A stretch of DNA of 64,000 nt from JANLUX01 sp031366005 (GCA_031366005.1 JANLZB010000022.1:1-64000), one strand, 5' to 3'; positions 1-8,209 are shown, counted from the first letter of the stretch. Numbers and translations: made by a program. Notes: generated from the sequence alone by a model not told the origin.

Positions 1-101
1 AGGTAGCCTTTTTCTATCTCATCTATAATCTGCAGTTTGAATGCTAAACTGTAATCTTTTTGAGTCCGTCTTGAATAATCTCTTTCTCTTTTGTTTTCCA
101 T
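1..101 (-). CDS. IS3-family transposase OrfA, N-terminal fragment (runs off the window)
   Basis: Only the first 33 codons are visible. They read MENKRERDYSRRTQKDYS then LAFKLQIIDEIEKGY. The YSLAFKLQIIDEIEKG stretch is the typical first helix of the helix-turn-helix of IS3-type OrfA proteins (compare Y-S-x-E/A-F-K-x-x-V/I-x-E-I-E-x-G). OrfA would bind the element ends, and OrfAB, made by frameshifting, would be the DDE transposase; neither can be seen here. Start chosen at the ATG at 101, which directly follows the element's leader. It is shorter than typical only because the window ends. Confidence 0.75.
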   Translation of the reverse strand, partial: MENKRERDYSRRTQKDYSLAFKLQIIDEIEKGY

Positions 102-141
102 ATAAGTCAACTTTTGTGTCAACTTATTTCAGGATGAGGCA
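1..141 (-). mobile_element. IS3-family insertion sequence, partial (5' end only)
   Basis: The minus strand reads into a transposase OrfA start (ATG at 101), preceded by a 40-base leader with two direct copies of AAGTTGAC. The outer edge is placed at 141 because the minus strand there begins TGCCTCATCCTG; IS3-family ends usually begin with TG. The rest of the element lies outside the window, so the other inverted repeat and target duplication cannot be tested. The element abuts a terminator hairpin at 160-190, so it probably inserted just downstream of, or inside the tail of, another gene. Confidence 0.65.
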
Positions 142-159
142 AAAAGATAAATCTAAAAG

Positions 160-190
160 AACCGTGTTTCGTAAGAGGCACGGTTTTTTT
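160..190 (+). terminator. Rho-independent terminator
   Basis: Perfect 7-bp stem AACCGTG (160-166) / CACGGTT (179-185) with a 12-base loop, followed by a T run to 190. On the minus strand it is also followed by TTCTTTT, so it may work both ways. No gene that it would terminate is visible on the plus strand; that gene was presumably separated from it by the insertion sequence. Confidence 0.75.
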
Positions 191-216
191 ATTTTCTCAT
201 CATTAAATACTGATTT

Positions 217-645
217 ATGCGATTGCTCATTTTTATTTTACTGCTTACTTTTTTTAGTTCATGCATCACTTTGCAGTCGCCACAGGTAAAGGGTGTAAGT
301 AATCTTCAAACTGCCGGTCTGCTCTCCGGAAATCCTCATCTGAATTTTGATATTCAGTTATACAATCCAAATGCAATCAGCCTTGCGTTAACTGATTTCA
401 ATGTAAATGTGAGATATGGAAATTTATCACTTGCTTCCTTGCATCTTGATACTTTGCAGGATGTAGCTGCACAAAGTAATTTTACTGTTCCCTTAAGCTT
501 TCAGCCATCAAAAGAGCAGATAAATAATATCCTTCAATCAGGATTGGGAATATTCAATCAGGGAAACCAGGCAAAGGTTAATGGCACAGGATCAATCCGT
601 GTGAGGAAATTTATTTTTGGAAAAACGTTTAATTTTTTCTTCTGA
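217..645 (+). CDS. LEA-type-2-like periplasmic lipoprotein
   Basis: 142-residue protein. Residues 1-16 are a lipoprotein signal peptide ending in FFSSC, so Cys16 should be lipidated. The rest is a beta-rich domain with NPHLNFDIQLYNPNAISLALTDFNVNVRYGN, the pattern of the LEA14/WHy (water stress and hypersensitive response) fold in bacterial LEA type 2 lipoproteins, where N-P-N-x-x-x-L is characteristic. No catalytic function is known; the fold is thought to bind or protect other envelope components. It ends in a run of aromatic residues (FNFFF). It starts 27 bases after a terminator, so it is probably monocistronic. Family call is by pattern, not by search. Confidence 0.7.
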   Translation: MRLLIFILLLTFFSSCITLQSPQVKGVSNLQTAGLLSGNPHLNFDIQLYNPNAISLALTDFNVNVRYGNLSLASLHLDTLQDVAAQSNFTVPLSFQPSKEQINNILQSGLGIFNQGNQAKVNGTGSIRVRKFIFGKTFNFFF

Positions 646-714
646 AAAGGTCAAAGAAAACCCGATTCAGGATTGTAGAAATCCTGCTGTTAGCCTTTTA
701 ATTAATTGAAAGAA

Positions 715-894
715 TTATAGTTTGGGAATTACAAAAAACAGTATCAGCATGGTAAGGAAGAATACCATCATCATGCTGTACCCTAATTTTTCAAACCTGC
801 TGAAAGTGTACCAATCGATACGCTTCATGATTCCGTTTGCTGTGTGAACTTTCATTCTGAGGGATTGTTTCGGGTTCAAATGTATGTGTTGCAT
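715..894 (-). CDS. Small single-span membrane protein, unknown function
   Basis: 59-codon reading frame found by translating the otherwise empty minus strand. The protein begins MQHIHLNPKQSLRMKVHTAN, then has a positively charged region (IMKRIDWYTFSRFEKLGYS), and ends in one hydrophobic helix (MMMVFFLTMLILFFVIPKL). This layout (basic, amphipathic N-terminus and C-terminal membrane helix) is coherent over the whole frame, unlike the antisense shadows nearby. Possible alternative starts are the internal ATGs at codons 14 and 23. I do not recognise a family. It faces away from the thioredoxin-like gene at 1133. Confidence 0.5.
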   Translation of the reverse strand: MQHIHLNPKQSLRMKVHTANGIMKRIDWYTFSRFEKLGYSMMMVFFLTMLILFFVIPKL

Positions 895-1105
895 AATAAT
901 TCTGAGTGTGTCTTCTCAAAGAGTTATTATTATTTATTAACAAAAATTAATAAAGAAATATTGTTCTCACCAGTAAAGGTATTAATAAAAAAAATACTGA
1001 AGTGGTCATAATTATGCAATAAAAGTTACCTTAAAATAATTGGTTTAACGAATTTAAATTCTCAACTCTCATTTTAAAATTCATCGGCATCACATCAAAC
1101 AATAT

Positions 1106-1113
1106 TACTTTCG
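1106..1113 (+). promoter_or_regulatory. Possible -7 box (TACTTTCG) before the thioredoxin-like gene
   Basis: TACTTTCG matches the Bacteroidota -7 consensus TAnnTTTG at seven of eight positions and lies 20 bases before the ATG at 1133. No convincing TTG box is present about 19 bases upstream, so this is a weak call. The rest of 895-1132 is AT-rich and shows nothing else. Confidence 0.3.
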
Positions 1114-1132
1114 CGGAGCACAAATAAAATTT

Positions 1133-2581
1133 ATGATTAAAAGGAATTTATTATCTGTTACACTTCTTATAATTATTTTAGTTACTGGTAAAGTAAAAGC
1201 TGCTGATACCGGGCATGAACTAAAGTTTAAAATCGGGCTGAAGGATACGCTTTGTTATCTCGCCAATTATTTTGGTGATAAACAATATCTGCAGGATTCA
1301 GCAAGAACGGATAAGGAAGGGCGCTTAACTTTTAAAGGTAAGGAGCCATTGCCGGGAGGAATTTATCTTTTTGTTTTTCCCGGTAAAACTTATTTTGAAA
1401 TGATTATTGATAAGGAACAGCATTTTACTATGGAATGCGATCCTGCAGATGTAATCAACACTATGGATGTAAAAGGTTCACCGGATAATGTTTTGTTTTA
1501 TGATTACTTAAAATTCATTCAGCAACAATCAAAAGGAGTAGAGCTGCTCAGGGCGGAAAGAAAAAGCAAAACAGATGCAAAAGAAAACACTGAAGAAACA
1601 GATAAAAAAATTAAGGCAATAGACAAGGGTGTTATTGAGTATAAATTGGAGTACATAAAACAACATCCAAATACATTGCTTGCAAAAGTTTTTCAGGCTT
1701 CTCAAGAGCCAGATGTTCCAGAAGCTCCATTGCTTGAAAATGGCAAGAAGGATTCAACATTTGCTTTTCGTTATTACAAAGAGCATTATTTCGACAATTT
1801 TGATTTTGCTGATGATCGTTTATTGCGCACTCCCATTTATCACAGTAAAGTGTCAACCTATTTAAAGAATCTGACGCTGCAAATGCCTGACAGTATTATT
1901 AATGCAGCAGATTATTTAGTTGAAAAAGCAAAACCGAATAAAGAAACTTTCAAGTACATGGTTTGGTATATAACCAATACTTATGAAACATCTAACATTA
2001 TGGGAATGGATGCAGTTTTTGTGTACATGGCTAAAAAATATTACACAAAGGAAAGTGCTTATTGGATTGATGCAGCGGCTTTATATAAGATACAGGATAG
2101 GGCAACTGTTTTGGAACCTATTCTTCTTGGAAAGAAAGTAAAAAACTTAATTTTAGAAGATACATCAGGAACATTTCATGCTTTGTATAATGTAAATGCA
2201 CCATGGACGGTTTTATTCTTTTGGGATCCGGATTGCGGACATTGCAAAAAAGCCGTTCCTATTCTGCAGGAGCTCTATACTAAAATGAAAAATAAAGGTG
2301 TTGAAGTTTTTGCCATCTGCACTGAAGTGGAAATGGATAAATGGAGAAACTTTATTAAAGAGCATAAACTGGAGTGGATTAATGTAGCAGATCCTAATCT
2401 GCATAATAATTTCCGTCATGAATTTGATATCAGTTCAACACCTCAAATATTTTTACTTGATAAGGATAAAATAATCAAAGCAAAAAAGATTGATGTAGAA
2501 ACGCTGGATAAAATTCTGAGTAAAGAATTAGGAATGGAACCAACTATTAAATCTCCGGAAAAAGATAAGGAAAGTCATTAA
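1133..2581 (+). CDS. Exported thioredoxin-fold (TlpA-like) protein with DUF4369/DUF5106-type N-terminal part
   Basis: 482 residues. Residues 1-23 form a signal peptide (cut near KAADTG). Residues about 25-100 look like the beta-rich DUF4369-type domain that precedes thioredoxin domains in Bacteroidota; about 100-330 is helical and resembles DUF5106. Residues about 335-465 form a redoxin domain: VLFFWDPDCGHCKKAVP with the active-site CGHC at 368-371 and a cis-proline segment STPQIFLLD. The likely role is disulfide reduction or isomerisation of envelope proteins, or cytochrome c maturation. The C-terminus is a charged tail. It converges with hutU, with 13 bases between the stops. Confidence 0.85.
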   Translation: MIKRNLLSVTLLIIILVTGKVKAADTGHELKFKIGLKDTLCYLANYFGDKQYLQDSARTDKEGRLTFKGKEPLPGGIYLFVFPGKTYFEMIIDKEQHFTMECDPADVINTMDVKGSPDNVLFYDYLKFIQQQSKGVELLRAERKSKTDAKENTEETDKKIKAIDKGVIEYKLEYIKQHPNTLLAKVFQASQEPDVPEAPLLENGKKDSTFAFRYYKEHYFDNFDFADDRLLRTPIYHSKVSTYLKNLTLQMPDSIINAADYLVEKAKPNKETFKYMVWYITNTYETSNIMGMDAVFVYMAKKYYTKESAYWIDAAALYKIQDRATVLEPILLGKKVKNLILEDTSGTFHALYNVNAPWTVLFFWDPDCGHCKKAVPILQELYTKMKNKGVEVFAICTEVEMDKWRNFIKEHKLEWINVADPNLHNNFRHEFDISSTPQIFLLDKDKIIKAKKIDVETLDKILSKELGMEPTIKSPEKDKESH

Positions 2582-2594
2582 GAAAATATTTATT

Positions 2595-4271
2595 TTACTT
2601 TAATCTTTCATTAATATCCAGCCTGTGTTTTCTGGCAGTATCTTTTGCAATATCATATCCTGCATCTGCATGACGGATAACTCCCATAGCAGGATCATTG
2701 TGTAAAACACGTTTTAATCTCCGGGCAGCAGCATCAGTTCCATCTGCTACAATCACCATTCCTGCATGGATGGAATAACCAATTCCAACACCGCCACCAT
2801 GATGCAGCGATACCCAACTTGCTCCACCTGCAGTATTTATCAATGCATTTAAAACCGGCCAGTCTGCAATAGCATCACTTCCATCTTTCATGGCTTCCGT
2901 CTCACGGTTGGGCGAAGCTACACTTCCTGTATCAAGATGATCTCTTCCGATTACAATTGGTGCTTTTACTTTTCCTGATTTAACCATTTCATTAAAAGCC
3001 AAACCTGCTTTTTCACGTTCTCCCTGACCGAGCCAGCAAATGCGCGCAGGCAATCCCTGGAAGGCAATTCGATCCTGCGCCATTTTTATCCATCGTGCCA
3101 ATGGTTTATTATCAGGAAACAGCTCAAGAATTTTTTTATCTGTTTCATAGATATCATTTGCATCACCACTTAAAGCAACCCAGCGGAAAGGACCTTTGCC
3201 TTCACAAAAAAGCGGACGTATATAAGCCGGTACAAATCCCGGAAAATCAAAAGCATTTTTTAAACCCATCTCAAAAGCCTGTCCGCGTAAATTATTTCCA
3301 TAGTCAAAAGTGATTGCTCCTCTGCGTTGCAATTCAATCATCAGTTCTGTGTGTTTCACCATAGTTTCCTTGGAACGTTGAATGTATTGCTGAGGATTGG
3401 AATCACGCAATACTTTTGCTTCATCCACACTTAACTTCTCAGGGAAATAGCCAACCAATGCATCATGTGCAGATGTTTGATCTGTTAACGTATCAGGAAT
3501 AATTCCACGATCAATTAACCGCTGAAGTAAATCCACTGCATTTCCAATATATGCTATAGAAATTGCTTCACCTTTATTTTTTGCTTCTACTGATCTGTCA
3601 ATCGCTTCATCAAGGTCATGAAAAATATGATCAAGATAACGGGTTTGAATACGTTTCTCCGCACGCCATGCTTCCATTTCTGCTGCAAGACATGTTCCTT
3701 CATTCATTGTGATAGCAAGTGGCTGCGCTCCGCCCATGCCTCCAAGACCTGCAGTAACGTTTAAAGTATTTTTTAATGAACCACCGAAATGTTGTCGGGC
3801 AACTTCTGCGTATGTTTCATAAGTCCCCTGAACAATTCCCTGCGAGCCGATGTAAATCCATGATCCTGCAGTCATCTGTCCGTACATGGTTAATCCCATT
3901 GCTTCCAGTTTTCTGAATTCATCCCACGTTGCCCAGTGCGGAACCAATTGTGAATTGGAAATAATTACTCGTGGTGCATCAGCATGTGTTGGCAAAATTC
4001 CAACTGGTTTGCCTGATTGAATCAACAAAGTTTCATCATCATTCAAATCGCGCAAAGCTTTTACAATAAGATGAAATGCTTCTACATTCCGTGCTGCTTT
4101 TCCTGTTCCACCATATACAATCAAATCCTCGGGACGTTCGGCCACATCAGGATCGAGATTATTATGCAACATCCGCAAGGCAGCTTCCTGAACCCATCCC
4201 TTGCAGGTTAGTTGAGTTCCTGTTGGGGTTTTTGTTTTTGTTAAATCCAGCTTTTGTAGTGTCGTATTCAT
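2595..4271 (-). CDS. hutU: Urocanate hydratase (urocanase)
   Basis: 558 residues, full length for the family. Urocanase hydrates urocanate to 4-imidazolone-5-propionate, the second step of histidine breakdown, using tightly bound NAD+ as an electrophile. Visible family signatures: YGGTGKAARN near residue 53, the glycine-rich NAD-binding region GLGGMGGAQPLA, and ARICWLGQGER with Cys412, matching the conserved cysteine at 410 in the Pseudomonas enzyme. Further conserved blocks are GRDHLDTGSVASPNRETEAM and SLHHGGGVGIGYS. The start is the only ATG in front of the usual N-terminus. No hutH, hutI or hutG gene is next to it, so the pathway genes must be elsewhere or absent. Confidence 0.97.
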   Translation of the reverse strand: MNTTLQKLDLTKTKTPTGTQLTCKGWVQEAALRMLHNNLDPDVAERPEDLIVYGGTGKAARNVEAFHLIVKALRDLNDDETLLIQSGKPVGILPTHADAPRVIISNSQLVPHWATWDEFRKLEAMGLTMYGQMTAGSWIYIGSQGIVQGTYETYAEVARQHFGGSLKNTLNVTAGLGGMGGAQPLAITMNEGTCLAAEMEAWRAEKRIQTRYLDHIFHDLDEAIDRSVEAKNKGEAISIAYIGNAVDLLQRLIDRGIIPDTLTDQTSAHDALVGYFPEKLSVDEAKVLRDSNPQQYIQRSKETMVKHTELMIELQRRGAITFDYGNNLRGQAFEMGLKNAFDFPGFVPAYIRPLFCEGKGPFRWVALSGDANDIYETDKKILELFPDNKPLARWIKMAQDRIAFQGLPARICWLGQGEREKAGLAFNEMVKSGKVKAPIVIGRDHLDTGSVASPNRETEAMKDGSDAIADWPVLNALINTAGGASWVSLHHGGGVGIGYSIHAGMVIVADGTDAAARRLKRVLHNDPAMGVIRHADAGYDIAKDTARKHRLDINERLK

Positions 4272-4289
4272 TTTAAAAATTTTTCTTGT

Positions 4290-4380
4290 TGCATACTAAT
4301 TAACGAATGCGAAACGAATGTTACGAATATTTAACGATCGGATTCGTTGTATTGGTAAATCATTCGTTAATTAGTATGCA
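4290..4380. repeat. Perfect 20-bp inverted repeat with a structured 51-base loop
   Basis: Left arm TGCATACTAATTAACGAATG (4290-4309) and right arm CATTCGTTAATTAGTATGCA (4361-4380) are exact reverse complements. The loop holds further copies of the same core (ACGAATG at 4314, ACGAAT at 4323) and its complement (ATTCGTT near 4342), so the whole unit looks like a small palindromic element built on ACGAAT. It fills the gap between the DUF5522-type gene and hutU, both on the minus strand. It lacks a clean T run, so a plain terminator is less likely than an intergenic repeat (REP or MITE-like). Confidence 0.85.
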
Positions 4381-4542
4381 TCATTTCTTTTTCTTCTCTT
4401 CTTTTTTAAATTTCCAGGGACAATGGCGACAACCACTCTGGCAACAATAACCCCGTTTTAAGTGATATTTTTCAGTGAAAACTATAAATCCTTCCTCACT
4501 TAAATAATAATCTTCTTTGTCAAATTTATCATAAAATGCCAT
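4381..4542 (-). CDS. Small Cys-rich DUF5522-type protein
   Basis: With the start at 4542 the protein has 53 residues: MAFYDKFDKEDYYLSEEGF, then IVFTEKYHLKRGYCC and QSGCRHCPWKFKKEE plus a lysine tail. The block TEKYHLxRGYCCxxGCRHCPW is the hallmark of the DUF5522 family, whose four cysteines and a histidine probably bind a metal; the function is unknown. An upstream ATG at 4614 would add 24 residues, but that stretch overlaps the opposite-strand gene and has no family similarity. The start lies within 7 bases of the start assigned to the divergent ACC-deaminase-like gene. Confidence 0.8.
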   Translation of the reverse strand: MAFYDKFDKEDYYLSEEGFIVFTEKYHLKRGYCCQSGCRHCPWKFKKEEKKKK

Positions 4543-5480
4543 GGGTGCAAAACTCGTTAATTTTGGCTGTGTATAAGTATAAAATCGCATTGAAAAAGTT
4601 GGAGGAAACAGCATCAGAAATAAAAATTCAGGAATTAAATGAGCCTTTTTTAAATGCTTATGATGTTACATTATCTGTTTTAAGAGAAGACCTTTTTCAT
4701 CCTTTAACTGGAGGAAATAAATGGCGGAAATTAAAATACAATTTACTCGAGGCAAAGAAGCAAGGTTACATACAACTCTTAACTTTTGGAGGTGCATACT
4801 CTAATCATCTGGTTGCAACAGCGGTGAGCGGAAAAGCAGCAGGTTTTAAAATGAACGGTATAGTAAGGGGCGAAGAAATATTTCCATTAAATCGCAGTTT
4901 GCAGATTGCTGCGGATCATGGTATGCAATTGCATTATGTATCACGTGAATTATACCGGAACTATCGGGATAATTCAACCCATCATCAGTTACAACAACAA
5001 TTTGGTGATTGTTATATTTTGCCTGAAGGAGGTTCAAATATTTTGGCTGTGAAAGGATGTGCTGAAATTATTAAGGATATAAAAAAAGACTTTGATATTA
5101 TATGCGTTGCTGTTGGAACCGGTGCAACATTAGCAGGAATTACTTATGCTTTACATGATAACCAACGTGCATTAGGAATTTGTGTTTTAAAAAATGGTTC
5201 ACAGGTTAAAACTGATATAAAAAACTGGCATGCGGAATTGAAAATAACCAATTCAAATTGGGAGTTAATTGAAGATTATCATTTTGGTGGTTATGCAAAA
5301 TCAAATGCTGAACTAAAAAAATTTGTTGAGGATTTCAGTATAGTTCATAAAATTCGAATAGAACCCATTTATACCGGTAAATTATTTTTCGGAATTTATG
5401 ATCTGATCAAAAAAAATTTTTTCAGAAGAGGAGCCCGTATTCTTGCGGTTCATACAGGTGGCTTGCAATATCTGCAGTAA
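4536..5480 (+). CDS. 1-aminocyclopropane-1-carboxylate deaminase / D-cysteine desulfhydrase family protein (PLP enzyme)
   Basis: Up to 314 residues, fold-type II PLP enzyme. The PLP-binding lysine is in LTGGNKWRKLKYNL (Lys62 in this numbering); FGGAYSNHLVATA binds the substrate carboxylate, and VAVGTGATLAGI is the phosphate-binding loop. These enzymes open ACC to 2-oxobutanoate and ammonia, or release H2S from D-cysteine; residues visible here do not decide which. The start is uncertain. The ATG at 4536 is the only one before residue 100, but residues 1-22 have no family counterpart and the homology starts around residue 30, so a TTG start near 4590-4600 is quite possible. It converges with nothing and stands alone. 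Confidence 0.85.
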   Translation: MPWVQNSLILAVYKYKIALKKLEETASEIKIQELNEPFLNAYDVTLSVLREDLFHPLTGGNKWRKLKYNLLEAKKQGYIQLLTFGGAYSNHLVATAVSGKAAGFKMNGIVRGEEIFPLNRSLQIAADHGMQLHYVSRELYRNYRDNSTHHQLQQQFGDCYILPEGGSNILAVKGCAEIIKDIKKDFDIICVAVGTGATLAGITYALHDNQRALGICVLKNGSQVKTDIKNWHAELKITNSNWELIEDYHFGGYAKSNAELKKFVEDFSIVHKIRIEPIYTGKLFFGIYDLIKKNFFRRGARILAVHTGGLQYLQ

Positions 5481-5585
5481 GATGTGGTGTATTATTTAGC
5501 AAATTCATTTCCTGTTTGTATTACAATTAACAATACAATGTTTAAATCAATATCACCGTTATTTAAATTAATGAAAGCATCGTGG

Positions 5586-5593
5586 TATTTTTG
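5586..5593 (+). promoter_or_regulatory. -7 box TATTTTTG before the glucosaminidase gene
   Basis: Exact match to the Bacteroidota -7 consensus TAnnTTTG, 23 bases before the ATG. Twenty bases upstream is TTTA (5562-5565), a near match to the TTTG box. Confidence 0.5.
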
Positions 5594-5616
5594 TTTTTAG
5601 AAATCCGGAATTTATT

Positions 5617-6570
5617 ATGAAGTATTACTTACTGTCAATAATGTTTATGTTTTTCGTTGTTACTACGGCATCGCCTCAGCCGGTTGGACGAATGACTCCT
5701 GAATCATACATTGCTGCCTTTAAAGATGCTGCAATTGCAGATATGAAAAAGACTGGTGTGCCAGCTAGTATCACGCTCGCACAAGGGATGTATGAAAGTG
5801 ATTGTGGCAACAGCGATCTTGCAACTGAAGCAAATAATCATTTCGGAATTAAGTGTCATAAAGAGTGGAATGGAAATACCTTTCATAAAGATGATGATAC
5901 AAAAGATGAATGTTTTAGAAAGTATAATACGGTGCAGCAATCGTATGATGATCATTCTGATTTTTTAAGAACACGCGATCGTTATGCGTTTTTATTTAAT
6001 CTCGACATGACTGATTACAAAGGCTGGGCACATGGTTTAAAAAAAGCCGGTTATGCAACCAATCCTCAATATGCACATAAAATTATTGATCTTATTGAGC
6101 GATACAACCTACAGAATTTAGATAGAGGAGAAAATATTCCTGTGGCCTCTGTCATCAGAACTCCTGAGTACATTAAAGAAAAAAATATTGCTTCCATACC
6201 TGCTAAACGAAAAGAAATTGTTATTGCTGAAATGGGGGAAATTAATGACATCCCATTTGTTCGTGCAAAAAAAAATGATTCGTATGTTACCATTGCGAGA
6301 GACTATGATTTAAAACTATGGCAGGTTTTAAAATATAATGATGTTGATAAAGGCGATGCATTACATGAGAAAGAAATTATTTTTCTGAAACCAAAAAGAA
6401 ATAAAGCTGATGCAGAATATCATGTAGTGAAACGTGGAGAAACGCTGCATGATATTTCGCAGCTATACGGAATTAAAATTAAAAAGCTTTACAGCCGTAA
6501 TGATCTGGTGAAAGGAGAAGAACCAAAGCCAGGAGTGAAAATCTGGTTGAATGATCGAAAGCCGGATTGA
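5617..6570 (+). CDS. Exported N-acetylglucosaminidase (GH73-type) with two LysM domains
   Basis: 317 residues. Residues 1-21 form a signal peptide. Residues about 27-165 form a glucosaminidase domain: SITLAQGMYESDCGNSDLA carries the expected catalytic Glu60, and NNHFGIKCHKEWNG plus the later YDDHSDFL and YATNPQYAHKIIDLI blocks are typical of the FlgJ/AcmA group. Two LysM peptidoglycan-binding domains follow (about 212-258 and 268-313, the second beginning YHVVKRGETLHDIS). The enzyme would cut the glycan strand of peptidoglycan, in cell separation or wall turnover. It has its own promoter box and no close partner. Confidence 0.92.
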   Translation: MKYYLLSIMFMFFVVTTASPQPVGRMTPESYIAAFKDAAIADMKKTGVPASITLAQGMYESDCGNSDLATEANNHFGIKCHKEWNGNTFHKDDDTKDECFRKYNTVQQSYDDHSDFLRTRDRYAFLFNLDMTDYKGWAHGLKKAGYATNPQYAHKIIDLIERYNLQNLDRGENIPVASVIRTPEYIKEKNIASIPAKRKEIVIAEMGEINDIPFVRAKKNDSYVTIARDYDLKLWQVLKYNDVDKGDALHEKEIIFLKPKRNKADAEYHVVKRGETLHDISQLYGIKIKKLYSRNDLVKGEEPKPGVKIWLNDRKPD

Positions 6571-6611
6571 AAAAAGTTTAGGAATTAGTTAAGGCAAACG
6601 AATATCATCCA

Positions 6612-7877
6612 CTATTTCACAACAAACTTCTTAGTAAGAAAATGTTCGTTAGTTCTTAATACTGCAATATAATTTCCAGCTGAAATTCCTGTAAGGTTCC
6701 AGGAATAACTATAGTTATTCTTTTTAAGTTCTCCTTTTATAAACTGATTGATTAACCTTCCGTTTTCATCATAAATCTCAAAAATTGCAGAAGTGTTTTT
6801 GTTGATTTGCAGATTAAAATTTACGATATTAATTGCCGGATTAGGTGAAACAAATAAATTATGAATGTTCACAGAAACTTGTGGTGATACTATACCTGTA
6901 TTAATACCACTAAACTTATAAATGGAACTTCCGGCTGCATAAGCAAGAGTAGAATCCCGGAAAACAAATCTATTAAGGTTAACCCCAAAATTTAAATAAC
7001 TCCAGTTTTGCCCACCATCAGTTGTTTGATACATACCACTGCTCCATCCTCCAACCCAACCTACTGAATCATTTAAAAAACCAATCCCTTCCATAGCAAT
7101 AGAATTATTAGCTACGTATATATAATTCCATGTGGAGCCTCCATCAACAGTCTTTAGGATGTTACTGGCAGAAGTTGTTTGTTCATCCAAAGATACATAA
7201 CCGATATTATCAGATGTAAATTGAATCTTCCAACCATACGTTGCTCCAACAGGCGACTGACCTACTTGTTGCCAGTTTATTCCACCATCGGTTGATCGTA
7301 ATACTATACCATGATTATTAGAGGCATTGGTTCCTATTCCACAAACAAAAACAGTGTCTTGGTTTTTAAACCAACAATCAATTAAACCTGAAGCAAACAT
7401 TGACATGTCAATATAAGTCCAGGTAACACCTCCATCATCTGATCTTAAAATATAAGCCGGAGTATCCCAAATACCTTCGAAGATGATTGTATTACCAAAA
7501 TGTCCGATACCACAAACGCCAGGAACGGGCTGCGGAAAAGTTTGTTCTATATGAAACCAATTTGCACCAGCATCTGTTGTTTTGAAAACTACATTATCAA
7601 GTGTACCAGCAAATCCTACGGTGTCATTAATAAACTCCACACTACGGAAATAATATTGAATAGAATCCAATTGTAATACCCATGAATCTCCATAATCCTG
7701 TGTCTTATAAATCTGTCCATACCCATTTACTGCCCAACCGGTTGAATCATTGATAAAATACAAATCATCAAATCTGCTATTGACTACAGGTGCATTGGGC
7801 AAATAATTCCAGCCACTCTGTGAATAACTCATAGAATAGCAAATTAAAAATGTGAGAATAAAAAATATTTTTTTCAT
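6612..7877 (-). CDS. T9SS-secreted YCF48/BNR-repeat protein
   Basis: 421 residues. Signal peptide 1-19 (ending YSMSYSQ). Residues about 25-325 are repeated blades of the type GWAVNGYGQIYKTQDYGDSW and VFKTTDAGANWFHI: the YCF48/BNR pattern, in which a glycine-tryptophan strand is followed by a T-x-D-G-G-x-x-W loop; this should form a beta-propeller. Residues about 345-421 form a type A T9SS sorting domain starting VSPNPAINIVNF and ending KKFVVK, so the protein should cross the outer membrane and be fixed to the surface or released. The binding target is unknown. Confidence 0.9.
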   Translation of the reverse strand: MKKIFFILTFLICYSMSYSQSGWNYLPNAPVVNSRFDDLYFINDSTGWAVNGYGQIYKTQDYGDSWVLQLDSIQYYFRSVEFINDTVGFAGTLDNVVFKTTDAGANWFHIEQTFPQPVPGVCGIGHFGNTIIFEGIWDTPAYILRSDDGGVTWTYIDMSMFASGLIDCWFKNQDTVFVCGIGTNASNNHGIVLRSTDGGINWQQVGQSPVGATYGWKIQFTSDNIGYVSLDEQTTSASNILKTVDGGSTWNYIYVANNSIAMEGIGFLNDSVGWVGGWSSGMYQTTDGGQNWSYLNFGVNLNRFVFRDSTLAYAAGSSIYKFSGINTGIVSPQVSVNIHNLFVSPNPAINIVNFNLQINKNTSAIFEIYDENGRLINQFIKGELKKNNYSYSWNLTGISAGNYIAVLRTNEHFLTKKFVVK

Positions 7878-7910
7878 TTAATAATTGTTGGTTTCCAAAT
7901 GTATTAAAAC

Positions 7911-7937
7911 AAAAAACGCCCTGCATCAGCAGAGCGT
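7911..7937 (-). terminator. Rho-independent terminator of the atpD-atpC unit
   Basis: Read on the minus strand: stem ACGCTCTGC (7937-7929) and GCAGGGCGT (7924-7916) with one G-U pair, 4-base loop, then a run of six T. It lies 33 bases after the atpC stop. Confidence 0.85.
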
Positions 7938-7969
7938 AATATTATTTATTTTGAAATATCAATGATTAA

Positions 7970-8209
7970 CTATGCACTCTCAGCAAGTATAGTCACCTTA
8001 TTATTTATCATCTCTACAACACCGCCTTTCACATCAAATAATTCTTCGCCTGATGCGGTTTTTATTTTCACTTTACCATTAACGAGTGTTGAGATAATGG
8101 CAGCGTGATTTTCCAGCATCTGAAACTGACCTTTGGTACCAGGAACAAGGACAGATTTTACTTCGCCTTCAAAAACTTTTTTATCTGGAGTGATTATTTC
8201 TAAATGCAT
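7970..8209 (-). CDS. atpC: F1Fo ATP synthase epsilon subunit (short form)
   Basis: 79 residues from the ATG at 8209 (MHLEIITPDKKVFEGEVKSV). The epsilon subunit couples the gamma stalk to the c-ring. This protein contains only the N-terminal beta-sandwich (SVLVPGTKGQFQMLENHAAIISTL is the core motif) and lacks the C-terminal helical hairpin of the E. coli protein, as is usual in Bacteroidota. An upstream in-frame ATG at 8221 would add MILK, but those codons lie inside the tandem repeat, so the later start is preferred. It follows atpD; the rest of the ATP synthase genes are not in the window. Confidence 0.95.
   Translation of the reverse strand: MHLEIITPDKKVFEGEVKSVLVPGTKGQFQMLENHAAIISTLVNGKVKIKTASGEELFDVKGGVVEMINNKVTILAESA

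Noticed and set aside
41..289. 82-codon plus-strand frame at the left edge
   Set aside because: It overlaps the IS leader, the terminator and the start of the lipoprotein gene, and has a composition unlike any protein.
4381..4614. 77-residue version of the DUF5522-type protein
   Set aside because: The first 24 residues overlap the opposite gene and lack similarity to the family; the ATG at 4542 is preferred.
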